The position numbers and the translations under genes are program-made. Positions 43,693 to 53,874 of a stretch of 64,000 bases of DNA are shown piece by piece; the first letter of the stretch is position 1, and every line of letters begins with the position of its first letter. Location of the stretch: assembly GCF_905171775.1 (NCBI RefSeq), contig NC_053500.1, forward strand, positions 124,226,241 through 124,290,240, written 5' to 3'. The notes beneath the pieces were generated by a model, which was given only the letters and a program-made list of their open reading frames with translations, was not told where the DNA came from and made no database searches. Source of the DNA: Rana temporaria. Its lineage: Eukaryota; Chordata; Amphibia; Anura; Ranidae.

Positions 43693-44262
43693 GGCTAACA
43701 TACAAGTTGGTCATATGTCAAATCCTTGCAGCTGTGGCACTGCCCGGAAAGCTGAGTGTTGGCCAACTGCTGAGTACTCCTGTCTGGGTGAGGAATGAAT
43801 ACAGGATGTATACACCGGGAGTCGGCTCTCTAGTGGGGAGATTGTATCACTGAGGCTGTTTCCATAGTTCCAGTTTAGGTCATACAGCTGTCCTGGTAAC
43901 TGCATACCATCCCAGCATACATCTCAGCTATACACGCTCATGTTTGCATGGTATGTATTGCTATTAGAATAAGGATAATTCGATTTTTCTCACTAATCCC
44001 CCCTTTTTAAGTCAAATCATTTTGGCTTTTCTAAAACTTGACATGTTTAAAAGCATTTCTGTTCATCTCTATTCAGACATGCGTTTACATGTTTGATGGT
44101 TCCTTGCACACTGATGTTTAGAGTTGGTGCTTGTGATACCTGTGCCAGTATCGGAGGTCAGAGACTATAGCTGGCTGATGTAGCGTCACCTATAGGAACC
44201 CCCCGTTCCTTTAAGTGAAGCAGGCCTAGTAGTACTTGGTTGCCCCAGGGACTTGTTATATA
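43693..44262. other. Low-copy spacer
   Basis: No recognised repeat ends or credible exon. Confidence 0.35.
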
Positions 44263-44270
44263 GCCTACCG

Positions 44271-44609
44271 CAGGGGTGTCAAACTCGATTTCTTCGTGGG
44301 ACGCATCAGCATTATGATCGCCCTCAAAAGGGCCAGTTGTATCTGGAAGATTAGAAGTCCAGCGCATCCCCTCCCCTTTACATTAGATGTCAAGAGCCAC
44401 CTCACCATCGGAAGTTGAGTCCCCCACTCTCCCTTACATCACAGTGCACCCCTATTTCCTTATGCTGCTGCTGGGAAGAAGCTGGATCCATTGCTTGAAA
44501 GCAGAAAGTAGGGGGCTGGAGATCTGCAGCTGCAGGAGAGGTGCGAGGGCCACATGAAATGGCCTGGAGGGCCGGATTCGGCCCGCGGGCCTTGTGTTTG
44601 ACACCTGTG
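44271..44609. mobile_element. hAT MITE (CAGGGGTGTCAAACTC ends)
   Basis: Ends CAGGGGTGTCAAACTCG and GTGTTTGACACCTGTG with subterminal GGCCCGCGGGCC. Flanking octamers GCCTACCG (44263-44270) and GCCTACAG (44610-44617) match at seven of eight positions. This end type is widespread in vertebrate hAT elements. Confidence 0.9.
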
Positions 44610-44845
44610 GCCTACAGTATTTGGAAGTTTTTGTGACTTTTGATGTTGAATTTTAAAAGCATCAGTAAGCCTGCTGATCTCACAGGTTTGCTAATCTGAC
44701 AGAACACCGCTGCTTTTTTCAACATCAAAACAGTTTGACGGATTTCTATATATTTTTTTTTCACTAAATAAACCCAGTTAACTGGTTACATTAAAGGAAC
44801 ACTAAAGTTTAAAATGTTTAGTTTTTTAAAATAACAAACATGTTA

Positions 44846-45215
44846 GGCTTCATTTCCACTGGCGTTTTTACAGCCACTTTTCTGAGCGTTTTTTACAGCT
44901 TAAAAACGCCTGTCCATGTTATTCTATGGCATCATGCCCACATAGACGTTTTTGAGCTGCAAATGGCATAGGCGTTTTTGAGCTGTAAAAAAAACGCAGG
45001 ACCAGGGTGTTCTGAAGCTCCAGAGTAGAGCTGTAAAAACGCCAGACGTTAAACGCTCAAAAACGCGACCGCGGCATTTTTAAAGTTGCAGCTCACAAAA
45101 AAATACATTTTTTTTTTTTTTTTTTTTCTTTTACAAAATAAACATGGATAGGCGTTTTTAAGCTGTAAAAAAGCCTAACAACAGTGGCTGTAAAAACGCC
45201 AGTGGAAATGAAGCC
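44846..45215. mobile_element. Group F MITE, first of a side-by-side pair
   Basis: Ends GGCTTCATTTCCACTGGCG and CGCCAGTGGAAATGAAGCC, TTA at 44843-44845 and 45216-45218. Interior repeats GGCGTTTTTGAGCTG and its inverse; a T-run lies near 45109. Confidence 0.88.
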
Positions 45216-45218
45216 TTA

Positions 45219-45690
45219 GGCCCCATTCACACCTAGGCGTTTTTACGCCTGAAGCGCACTGCTCACAAACGCCAGTGGGGAGAATTAACATTATTCCCTA
45301 TGGTGACTGTTCACATCTGAACGCCCAAACGCCTGTCGCGCGAAGCTCAAACAAGTCCCGGACCTTTTTTTGTTGCGCGTATCGTGCGGTTTGGGTGTAT
45401 TTGAGCGTTTTTTTCCCCATAGAAAGTAATGGGAAACGCGCGAATTGAGCATATCGCGCGACAACGGGCGTTTGCTACGGGCGTTTCGTCGCTTTAATAA
45501 ATAGAACTTGTCGCCCATGCAGAAGATTAAGAAAATCTACCAACATAGCAACAAGTGATGAAAAGATGATAATTTTTCCTATTGGCTAAAATAAAAAACG
45601 CCGAAGTACAAAAACGTTGCACGACGCTGTATGCATACGCGCGACAAAACGCCAGAAAAAAACGACCGACGCTCAGGTGTGAATGCAGCC
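45219..45690. mobile_element. Group F MITE, second of the pair
   Basis: Ends GGCCCCATTCACACCTAGGC and CAGGTGTGAATGCAGCC. It uses the same TTA (45216-45218) as its left flank that the first element uses as its right flank, with TTA again at 45691-45693. Confidence 0.88.
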
Positions 45691-45693
45691 TTA

Positions 45694-46060
45694 TACTTAC
45701 CTCCACTGTGCAGCTCGTTTTGCACGGAGTGGCCCCGATCCACGTCTTCTGGGGTCCCTCGGCGGCTGTCTCGGCTCCTCCTCGCAAAAGCTTTCTACCT
45801 TAATGCAAGCGAGCTCGCATGGTGGAAAGCTTTTGCGTGCGCGTTCCAGCAGTGGCCATAGTCGCCGACTGTATCACTCGGCCCAGGGCGCCGCGTCACC
45901 TGCTGTGATTGACAGCAGCGCCAGCCAATGGCTGCGCTGCTATCAATCCGCCCAGCCTAGCCAATCAACGGCCAGGCTGGGAACCCGAGAATGCGCCCGG
46001 GAATTTAGATCGGTCAGGTAAGTAAAACAGGGGCTCGGGGGGGGGGGGGGGGGGGGGTCG
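45694..46060. repeat. GC-rich dispersed repeat and G-run
   Basis: CpG-rich sequence with inverted GCAAAAGCTTTC / GAAAGCTTTTGC (about 45786 and 45826), ending in a run of 21 G (46037-46057). Probably a fold-back relic of the ACTTACCT-containing class rather than a promoter. Confidence 0.4.
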
Positions 46061-46307
46061 TAATGGAATGTCACTACGGTTGCATTTGCATTTTCTGATG
46101 GGTATTGGCTTTCTGATAGGGGGTTCCCACTCTGCTAGTTTATTTTAATCTAAATTCTAGAGAATAAAACCGGTAGCACAAGAAGATGATCGGAAATACC
46201 CAAAACTCCCAGGTGGACAGAAACAGTTGGGTATTATGGGAAGGAGATCTCACTGTTGGAGAATAAAAAGATTTATAGGAAACCTGAGGTTTCTCCATAT
46301 ATATAAG

Positions 46308-46990
46308 TGAAACTCGAAAAATTTGAATATTGTGCAAAAGTTAATTTATTTCACTAATGCAACTTAAAGCGGTAGTTCACCCCCCCCCCCCCCCGACACA
46401 TTTTACCATCGAGACAGGCATTGTAGCGCGAGCTACAGTATGCCTGTCCCGATTTTTTTAACCCCGTACTCACCTTGTAGTCGTCCATCGTAGATTTCGG
46501 CTCCCGCGGGGAATGGGCGTGCCTATGGAGAGGGAGGATGATTGACGGCCGGCCCTGGCACGTCACTCTCCCCGAAGACAGCCGGAGTAGGTCTCGGCTC
46601 TTCACGGCGCCTGCGCACAGGCTATGCGCACGCGTCGTGAAGACCAAGCCTATTTCGGCTATTTCCGGAGAAGCGTGACGCGCCAGAGCCGGCCGTCAAT
46701 CATCCTCCCTCTCCATAGGCACGCCCATTCCCCGGTATCTTCGATGGACGACTACAAGGTGAGTACGGGGGTAAAAAATTCGGGACAGGCATACTGTAGC
46801 TCGCGCTACAATGCCTGATTTTAAGGTAAAAGAAATTTTTTATTTTTTTTTCCCGTCGATAGGGTGAACCCCCGCTTTAAAAGGTGAAACTAATATACCG
46901 TAAGAGAGAGACTCTTTACATGCAAAGCCAGATAGTTCAAGCCGTGATTTGTCATAAATTGTGATGATTATGGCTTACAGCTCATGAAAA
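46308..46990. mobile_element. Tc1-like non-coding element split by a TTAA fold-back
   Basis: Left part (46308-46363) reads GAAACTCGAAAAATTTGAAT and TTATTTCACTAATGCAAC. Right part (46881-46990) reads AAGGTGAAACTAATATA, ACATGCAAAGCCAG and GATTATGGCTTACAGCTCAT. Together, minus the insertion, they follow an element I recall from fish and frogs in which ATGCAACTTAAAAGGTGAAA is continuous. Confidence 0.75.
46368..46876. mobile_element. Complete group E fold-back, TTAA duplication
   Basis: Ends AGCGGTAGTTCACC and GGTGAACCCCCGCT, with TTAA at 46364-46367 and 46877-46880. Arms of about 250 bp pair over nearly their full length (GCCTATGGAGAGGGAGGATG against CATCCTCCCTCTCCATAGGC). A run of 15 C sits near the left end and is T-rich in the matching right arm. 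509 bp. Confidence 0.92.
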
Positions 46991-46995
46991 AAAAA

Positions 46996-47656
46996 ATCCG
47001 GCGTATCTTTTTTCTGTATTCATAAAACAAGATACGCCGGAATTTTACTAAGATCCGACCGGCGTAAGCCTCTTAAGCCATCGTATCTTAGTTGCATATT
47101 TACGCTGGCCGCTAGGTGGCGCTTCCGTAGATTTACGCAATGAATATGCAAATTAGGTAGATATGCCGATTCACAAACATACGTACGCCCGGCGCATTTT
47201 TTTACATCGTTTACGTAAGGCTTTTTCCAGCGTAGAGTTACCCCTGCTATATGAGGCGTACACAATGTTAAGTATGGGCGCCGCGCCAGCGTCGAATTTT
47301 ACGTCGTTTGCGTAAATCGTTCGCGAATAGGGCTGTGTGTAACTTACGTTCACGTCTAAAGCATTGACAATTTGCGGCGTAATTTGGAGCATGCGCACTG
47401 GGATACTTTCACGGACGGCGCATGCGCCGTTCGTAAAAAACGTCATTTACGTGGGGTCACAATGAATTTGGATAAAACACGCCCACCTCATCAACATTTG
47501 AATTAAGCGGGCTTACGCCGGCCCATTTACGCTACGCCGCCGCAACTTACGGAGCAAGTGCTTTGTGAGTACTGCACTTGCCCGTCTAAGTTGCGTAGCG
47601 TAAATAGGATATGCTACGCCCGCACAATGATCCGCGCCCCTACGTGAATCTAGCCC
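46996..47656. mobile_element. Group B element, left-truncated
   Basis: Begins inside the family (CCGGCGTATCTTTTTTCTG) and ends CGTGAATCTAGCCC. Landmarks GGCCGCTAGGTGGCGCTTCC, AATGTTAAGTATGGGCG and GCATGCGCACTGGGATAC present. Confidence 0.8.
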
Positions 47657-47689
47657 TATGTTTCTATACCCTGTACACAGTCATTTCAG

Positions 47690-47735
47690 CAACAACATTT
47701 TTTTTTCCTTTAGTGACCCTTTAACTCCAAAAATG
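47690..47735. mobile_element. Possible right end of a TTAA element
   Basis: CCTTTAGTGACCCTTTAA is close to the inverse of TTAAAGGAACACTAAAG at 44791. If they are one element, it has been stretched by several later insertions; equally they may be separate relics. Confidence 0.35.
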
Positions 47736-48035
47736 CTCGCTTCCAGAGATTAGACAGCTGCACCCCTTGCTGGCCGCTGTTCTCTTCTCCCCGGCTACTT
47801 CTGGGTGCTTTTTCAGTCTCTTGATTGGCTGGTGGGGGAATGGTGTCATCCTGCGCATGTGCAGCACGGCATACATTCCATACAAGAGCAGGCAGCTAAG
47901 TGTCTGTGTTATTGCAGAAGAGACATGGCACGCCTGCTACCATTTCTTGCAAGTTTAAGTTTTTAGTTTCACTTTAATGCTGCAGTCAAAACTGAAAATG
48001 AAACTTTTAAATGCGTACAGGAAGCATATTCTACT

Positions 48036-48390
48036 TCAAGTGGTTCTAAAGGCTCACTATGTTTTACCTTTGTGCATTCTATGTGTGCAGCAGCTCCCCT
48101 TAATACTTACCTGAACCCCATCGCAATCCAGCATTGTGCACGAGAGCCTAGGCTCTCCGGGGGGCTCTTTCTCCTCATTGGCTGAGACCGCAACGGGAAA
48201 TGCAGTGAGCCAATGTGAAGAGAGAGGGGGCACAGGGAGGTCCTTCCTTTTTGGGATGGGACCAGTGATACACCTTAGTGCACTTTTTTGGGTGGTTAGT
48301 TTTTCGTGTACTGCACCGTGGGCTTGAAAGGAACCCTTCCTGTCTGTCAGCGCCCTTTCTTTCTCTGCCCCACCCCCCCACCGCTATTGT
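48036..48390. mobile_element. TTAA-class element, left portion
   Basis: AGTGGTTCTAAAGGCTCACT matches the split fragment at 34791. Further text: TTAATACTTACCTGAACCCC, with inverted CTCATTGGCTGAG / GTGAGCCAATGTG. Right end not found. Confidence 0.5.
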
Positions 48391-48479
48391 TGGAAAAAAA
48401 AACTAAATACAGTCACTGCCAGCCTCTTTATGTCGTGGATATGCAATAAAGTCTGGCAGCTTACCTGATCACCATGTGT

Positions 48480-49008
48480 TCATTAGAGGCCTGACCCTCC
48501 TTCTGACTGTCTTTTATCACCTTCCTCCCTGTATTGCTCCACCCTAGGCCATCCCAGGAAGCCTATATTAACCACTGCACTGCTAGTCTGCTTCGCTGTT
48601 CAACCGTGTTGTTAGCTTTAGTTCCTGTCTGCAGTGTGCTACGATTATCTTCCTGTGTACCGTTTTTTGGCTCGTCCCTGACTTCTCCTGTTTGCCTGTG
48701 ATGCTAACCTTTTGCCTGTCCCTCGGTTACCCTTGTCTGCCTGTTGCCCTGACCTCGGCTTACCCATCACTATCGCTTGTCCTGCTTGCTGCTTCCGCTC
48801 TCTCCCTGCGGAGCGTGACCTAGGTGATCCCAGGGGTCGCGACCTGGATCCAGCTGCGGCGAAGGCCATCCTCACCACTAGAGGCTCTGGTGAACACAAA
48901 GCTGGGTCTTGGACTCCGCGCCCTGGGCGATCTTGGGTTCACGCTTCCTCTCTAATCGCAGCAGTCGGCCATAGGGTTCACTACCCTGTGGTGCCTCCCT
49001 GACCTGAC
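48480..49008 (-). mobile_element. Possible LTR-retrotransposon-derived segment
   Basis: The complement opens TGTCAGGTCAGGGAGGCACC and has a run of degenerate GGCAAxCAGGCAGACAAGG words, text I associate with LTR or leader regions of amphibian Gypsy-like elements. No gag/pol frame, primer site or second LTR is visible. The 84-codon minus frame is basic and repetitive, not a recognised protein. Confidence 0.3.
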
Positions 49009-49009
49009 A

Positions 49010-49341
49010 CTCTATTAGAGGCTGGCATACCACAATGTGTAAATCCTTTCTAAAAACAAGCATTCTAAATAGCTATTTAGAGCTGTCTTCAGGCCGGTCA
49101 CGTGACTTACAGCCGCTTTTCAGCTCCGAGACAGGGCTTCTGCGGGAGGAGCCGAGCGGCCACGTGATCTCTCCGGCTGACGTCCAAGGGAGATCACGGT
49201 CCCTATTGCAGTAGCCGTGTATCGGAGCTGAAAAGCGCCCAGGAGTCACGTGACCGGCCTGAAGACTGCTCTAAGTAGCTATTTAGAGTGCTCATATTTT
49301 ATAAAGTATTTACAGTGTGCTATGCCAGCCTCTAATATAGT
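49010..49341. mobile_element. Fold-back MITE (CTCTATTAGAGGCTGGCATA ends)
   Basis: Arms 49010-49110 and 49235-49341 are inverted copies: CTATTTAGAG, CTTCAGGCCGGTCACGTGAC against GTCACGTGACCGGCCTGAAG. The spacer has a second inverted pair (GCTTTTCAGCTCCGA / TCGGAGCTGAAAAGC). CACGTG E-boxes lie in each arm. Confidence 0.8.
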
Positions 49342-49896
49342 GGCTGGCAGTTTTAAAAAAAAAAGGCTTATCAAACACTTTAAAGTTTCCTACAGCCGCC
49401 GACATATCTATATCTGCCTTGGTTTAATAATAGTTTAAAGGCGGGTGATTTGGACGGTACCCAGCTCACCCTGTGGGGTACTTTTGTAGGATCTGGCTGC
49501 AGTTGGTTACATGGTACTTCACTCTCCCAATCAACATTGATTATTTTTAATCCTTATGTTGCTAGCATTAGTAAAAAGATGGGAAAGTATATCATATTTA
49601 CTTGACTTAAACTTTTTTTTTTTTTTTACATATGTTTAGTTACTTCCTGGTTTCTTGCCTGGGCAAATTATGTCATACAACTCGGGAGTCTTCAGGAGGA
49701 GGAGAAAGAGGGGAGATGGGGGGGGGGGTTCTCAGCTGAGCACCCTCTCCTGCATGCATGCTTGAGCTAAGGGCAGATGGATTCGAGGAAGTAAATGCTA
49801 CATGAATCATTTGCTATTACTCAAAATGGCCAGGGGCAGAAATGCTAGGGGGTGTGTGTTTCAAAGTGATTTGAATAGGAGAGATTGCTTTGCATA
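49342..49896. other. Low-copy spacer with T-run and G-run
   Basis: Contains a T-run (about 49612-49627) and a G-run (49719-49728). No element ends or exon recognised. Confidence 0.35.
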
Positions 49897-49900
49897 TTAA

Positions 49901-50290
49901 AGAGGAACTGCAGTCTGCTCACATAATTTGTAATAAAAACATCTTTGCCATTCTGAAGCTTCCCTCCAACCACTTTGCATATTTTTTTCATATATACTGT
50001 GATTCTGTACTTGCCAAATATGCTACAGAAATCTCCCTCCACTGAGCCTGGCTGCAGCCATTTTAACTGTGGGCAGCTGAAGCTGCATGAGCGGGAGTGA
50101 CGTCATCGCGGCTCCGGACAGTCACAGCGCCGGAGCCGCAATATGCGGAAGTCACTCGTGGGGAGATGGCGCAGACAGGGGAAGCTTTGTAGATCGCCGC
50201 ACAACAATGCAGCGATCTTACACGGAAGTGGGAGATCGGTGCTTGTAACTGCCCCACCACCGCTGCACCGATCATCTGTGACTTTCCCCT
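49901..50290. mobile_element. TTAA-class element, right end replaced by minisatellite
   Basis: Starts AGAGGAACTGCAGTCTGC after TTAA (49897-49900). Includes CTGCAGCCATTTTAACTGTG and paired GCGGCTCC(G) / GGAGCCGC words. The expected inverse right end is not found before the 30-bp array. Confidence 0.6.
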
Positions 50291-50295
50291 ATGTG

Positions 50296-50930
50296 CTTCT
50301 CTGTGTGCTCCTCCGGTCCCCCTCTGTGTCCTCTGTTCTCCTCCGGTCCCCCTCTGTGTCCTCTGTTCTCCTCCGGCCCCCCTTCCTGTCTTTTCTCCTC
50401 CGGTCCCCCTCCGTGTCTTCTGTGCTCCTCCGGTCCCCCTCCGTGTCCTCTGTTCTCCTCCGGCCCCCCTTCCTGTCTTTTCTCCTCCGGTCCCCCTCCG
50501 TGTCTTCTGTGCTCCTCCGATCCCCCTCCGTGTCCTCTGTTCTCCTCCGGCCCCCCTTCCTGTCTTTGCTCCTCCGGTCCCCCTCCGTGTCTTCTGTGCT
50601 CCTCCGGTCCCCCTCCGTGTCTTCTGTGCTCCTCCGGTCCCCCTCCGTGTCTTCTGTGCTCCTCCGGTCCCCCTCCGCGTCTTCTGTGCTCCTCCGGTCC
50701 CCCTCTGTGTCTTCTGTGCTCCTCCGGTCCCCCTCTGTGTCTTCGTTGCTCCTCCGGTCCCCCTTCCTGTTTTCTCTGCTCCTCCGGTCCCCCTCTGTGT
50801 CTTTTGTGCTCCTCCGGTCCCCCTCCGTGTCTTCTGTGCTCCTCCGGTCCCCCTCTGTGTCTTCTGTGCTCCTCCGGTCCCCCCACTGTGCTCCTCCGGT
50901 CCCCCCACTGTGCTCCTCCGGTTCCCCTCT
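50296..50930. repeat. 30-bp minisatellite, about 21 units
   Basis: The unit is CTCCTCCGGTCCCCCTCCGT plus GTCTTCTGTG, with shorter GGCCCCCCTTCCTGTCTTT variants and GTCCTCTGTT forms. Because the unit is a multiple of three without stops, several frames stay open on both strands, giving repeats such as SSGPPPCLLC or EDTEGDRRST. These are not credible proteins. C-rich on +, so G-rich on the minus strand. Confidence 0.95.
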
Positions 50931-50966
50931 AATATGGTATCGGTGCAACCCTGCCATACTGCCAGT

Positions 50967-52050
50967 CATAGGTGTGCGCAGCTTATTGCATTAGGGTGTG
51001 CACCCCAAAGCTCAAACACATACTGCCGATCACTCACTATGAAGGGAAAGGGGCACTTATTTTCCGGCCCTTTCCCCCACTCATCCTAAAACATCTTTGC
51101 AGCAACAGCCAGAGGGAGAGGAGAGTAGGGAAGCCGGCAGCACTGCAAGGGGAAGGAGGGGGGGAACCTAGGCAGTAGGGGGAATCTGTGTGGCTCAGGG
51201 TGATTAGGGTGTGCCTGGGCACACCCTGTGTGCACGCATATGTCCTCCACTCATCCTAAAACATCCCCAAAGAAACAGCTGGTGGGAAAGGAGGGAAGCT
51301 GGTAGTACTGCAGGGGGAAGAGGGGGGGCAGGGTAGTAGGGGGAATCTGTGCTGTAAAGGGTGATTAGGGTGTGCCTGGGCACACCCTGTGTGCACGCAT
51401 ATGTCCTCCACTCATCCTAAAACATCCCCAAAGAAACGGCTGGTGGGAAAGGAGGGAATCTGGTAGCACTGCAGGGGGAAGAGGGGGGGGGGTGCCAGGG
51501 CAGTAGGGGGAATCTGTGCTTGCCAGGGCAGTAGGGGGAATCTGTGCTGCACAGGGTGATTAGGGTGTGCCTGGGCACACCTGGCACACCCTGTGTGCAC
51601 GCATATGTCCTCCACTCATCCTAAAACATCCCCAAAGCAACAGCCGGTGGTAAAGGAGGGAAGCTGGTAGCACTGCAGGGGGAAGAGGGGGGGGTAGGGC
51701 AGTAGGGGGAATCTGTGCTGTAAAGGGTGATTAGGGTGTGCCTGGGCACACCTGGCACACCCTGTGCGCACACCTATGGTAGTCAACATAGGTGTGCAGC
51801 GTATTGCATTAGGGTGTGCACACCAAAGCTCAAGCACACACTACTGATCACAATGTTCATTCAGAAAGGGAAGGGGATGGTCAATTACATATTTACCCTC
51901 CCCTTCCTCCACTCATCCTAAAACATCCTTGCAACAGCTGGTGGGAGAGGAGGGAAGCTGGTATCACTGCAGGGGGAAGGGGTGGGCAGGGCAGTAGGGG
52001 GAATCTGTGTTGTAAAGGGTCTTTAGGGTGTGCCTGTGCGCACACCTATG
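50967..52050. mobile_element. Dimeric hAT element, outer duplication CTGCCAGT
   Basis: Two head-to-tail elements with CATAGGTGTGCGCAG / GTGCGCACACCTATG ends: 50967-51778 and 51787-52050, separated by exactly 8 bp (GTAGTCAA). The pair is flanked by CTGCCAGT at 50959-50966 and 52051-52058. The first half holds about four tandem blocks of 160-205 bp starting near CACTCATCCTAAAACATC; the second holds one. Same family as 3832-4135. Confidence 0.9.
51073..51775 (+). repeat. Four tandem 160-205 bp blocks inside the dimeric hAT element
   Basis: Blocks begin at about 51077, 51243, 51404 and 51609, each with CTCATCCTAAAACATC, CTGCAGGGGGAAG (or close), GGCAGTAGGGGGAATCTGTG and GGGTGATTAGGGTGTGCCTG. The third contains an extra partial GCCAGGGCAGTAGGGGGAAT copy. 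Confidence 0.88.
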
Positions 52051-52299
52051 CTGCCAGTCTTTTCATCTGCATTGCATAGAGAAGCACAGAGACCCAGTAA
52101 TGATATCACTGGGTCTAAAATAAATGGTATAATAAAAACAGAAAGGGTTTGTTTAAAATTCAGGTTGATGGGAGAATGAGGAAGCGGGGAAAGGTAAAGT
52201 CTTAGCAGATTGGACGTCGGCTTTGTTTGCAGGTGCTGCAAGGAATGTAGTGCTGTGGTTGTGCACGCCTGGCCTTGGGAATGTATAGGAACTTGGTCT

Positions 52300-52890
52300 G
52301 CAATCCAAGCTGAGTGTACACAAGGCACAGCAGACGCGGTGGGGGAGCGCCCGTCGCCCCGTACAAGCAGCTGCACACCAGCTGTCCATGTGGATGTCTG
52401 TGTAAACAAGGAGCAGCAGCTGACAGGAAGACAGTTGTGTGTGTGTGTCTGTACTCGTTCTAGCTGCCGCCGTTCGCAGACGAACGCATGGACCTTGTCA
52501 CTTCCTGCAGACCGGCCTGTCTACAAGGCGATGCCGCATGCGTACAGGGCGCGTTTTCTCTTTCACATTCCCCTTCCTCAAATTTCCTAGAACTTCCTGG
52601 CAGGCTGCGAGTTCACGTAAAGCCGGGCACAGAGGCTTCGCTTCCGGGAAATCAGACGTTTGCACCGTGCCCAGCCACCGACAACTATGACACCCGCCGG
52701 GCGTGTGACGTTCTGCCGTCCCGTCCTGACTCGTGGCTGAAGGTACTTTTTCACCCAGGTAGCTGGCTCTTTAAAAGGGGGCGTGGCCGCCAGCTCAGTA
52801 CTTTGACAGCGCTGCACTTAACCCTTGGGACACCGGTCTGTGATCAGGTGGTTGCTCGCGGCCCCGGGCCGCAAACTTCTTAAGAAAGGG
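52300..52890 (+). promoter_or_regulatory. Second CpG-rich promoter-like block
   Basis: CpG-rich, apparently low-copy. Motifs: TTCCGGGAA (52642-52650), matching STAT-type TTCNNNGAA and containing an ETS-like CTTCCGGG; ACTTCCTGG (about 52592); a TATA-like TTTAAAAG (52770-52777) directly followed by GGGGGCGTGGCC, a KLF/Sp1-type box. Transcription near 52.80 kb on + is plausible. No exon or product recognised; a second unidentified gene start or an alternative promoter are both possible. Confidence 0.35.
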
Positions 52891-53526
52891 TTGTGGTTTG
52901 GCGATGCTTTGCCAAGAGAAGAGTTGCTCAGCCAAGCAATGATTAATACACAAGCAGGTTTCCAAGGGAGGCCTTTTTTTTAATGATGGCGAAGATTTGC
53001 GGCGTACAGGATGCAGTGACAGGGTTGTTATTTCACAGTATGGGGGAGCAATGCTCGGCAGGGTGCGGTGCATGTGTGCCATTACTCACAACTTATGTAA
53101 GCCTGTGTAATTCAACACACAATAGGGTGGTACTGAGTATACACCCAGCACAGCATCCCGCAAGACAGGAGATCGCTTCCAGGACGAGGACAGCGCGCAA
53201 GGTCGGTCTCTTCTAGCGCTCACGAACTTTGCTTTAGGATGAAGAAGCTGTGATTGGCTCGGTGTCCTGTGTTGGCAGGACCCGCGCTGTGCTTGGCAAT
53301 GCTGCATGTATCGCTGAAAAGCCTATTAACTGCTTGTTTGCGCTGAATGTTGCATGAATGTCGTTTTTTTTTAATGATGGCAAATCTAGCTTGCAGGTAC
53401 GCAGACCACTGCTGAGCAAACTTGTTATCTGGTACAAACAGCATTATTTATTCATGTGTCTGCCTGCAGAGATGTCTCAGATCTTCTGATTGTAGAAACC
53501 AATTTATTATCATTTTTTCCTTGTTC
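52891..53526. other. Low-copy block downstream of the CpG-rich stretch
   Basis: No repeat ends recognised. T-run at 53366-53373. Repeated TTTTTTTAATGATGGC at about 52975 and 53365 is a short direct duplication. Confidence 0.35.
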
Positions 53527-53528
53527 TT

Positions 53529-53737
53529 ATGCCGCGTACACACGGTCGTTTTTTGGGATGGAAAAAAAAACGACATTTTTCAAAGCGTCATTTAAAATGA
53601 TCGTGTGTGGGCAAAACGTTTGTTTTAGGTTTTCTGAAATACGACAAAAAAAAATTCGAACATGCTTCAATTTTTTATGTCGTTTTTTAAAACGTCGTTT
53701 TTTGTGTCATAAAAAATGATTGTGTGTGGGCTAAAAC
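53529..53737. mobile_element. Group A MITE, right-truncated
   Basis: Begins ATGCCGCGTACACACGGTCG; inner AAACGACATTTTTCAAAGCG and ATGTCGTTTTTTAAAACGTC words pair. Breaks off at GTGTGTGGGCTAAAAC where the next array begins. Confidence 0.65.
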
Positions 53738-53740
53738 TAT

Positions 53741-53874
53741 TTCTCACACTGACACCAACGGTGAGGCACTTTTCCTCCCACTGACACCAGAGACGGGGAA
53801 CCAATTTGTCGACTGACAACGTCTCTGGTGTCCGTGGGAGGAAAAGTGCCTCATTGTTGGTGTCAGTGTGAGAA
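53741..53874. repeat. Inverted repeat opening the 32-bp array
   Basis: Arms 53741-53795 and 53820-53874 are inverted copies (TTCTCACACTGACACCAACG against CGTTGGTG-like TTGTTGGTGTCAGTGTGAGAA). Both arms are made of array units, so the first units are reversed relative to the rest. Confidence 0.85.

Noticed and set aside
48645..48899. Basic 84-codon minus-strand frame as a nucleic-acid-binding protein
   Set aside because: Composed of degenerate GGCAA/CAGGCAG words of a repeat; no zinc knuckle or other motif.
50063..50994. Frames of 204-283 codons on both strands (EDTEGDRRST, SSGPPPCLLC repeats)
   Set aside because: A 30-bp stop-free unit gives open frames on both strands at once; low complexity, no flanking gene structure.
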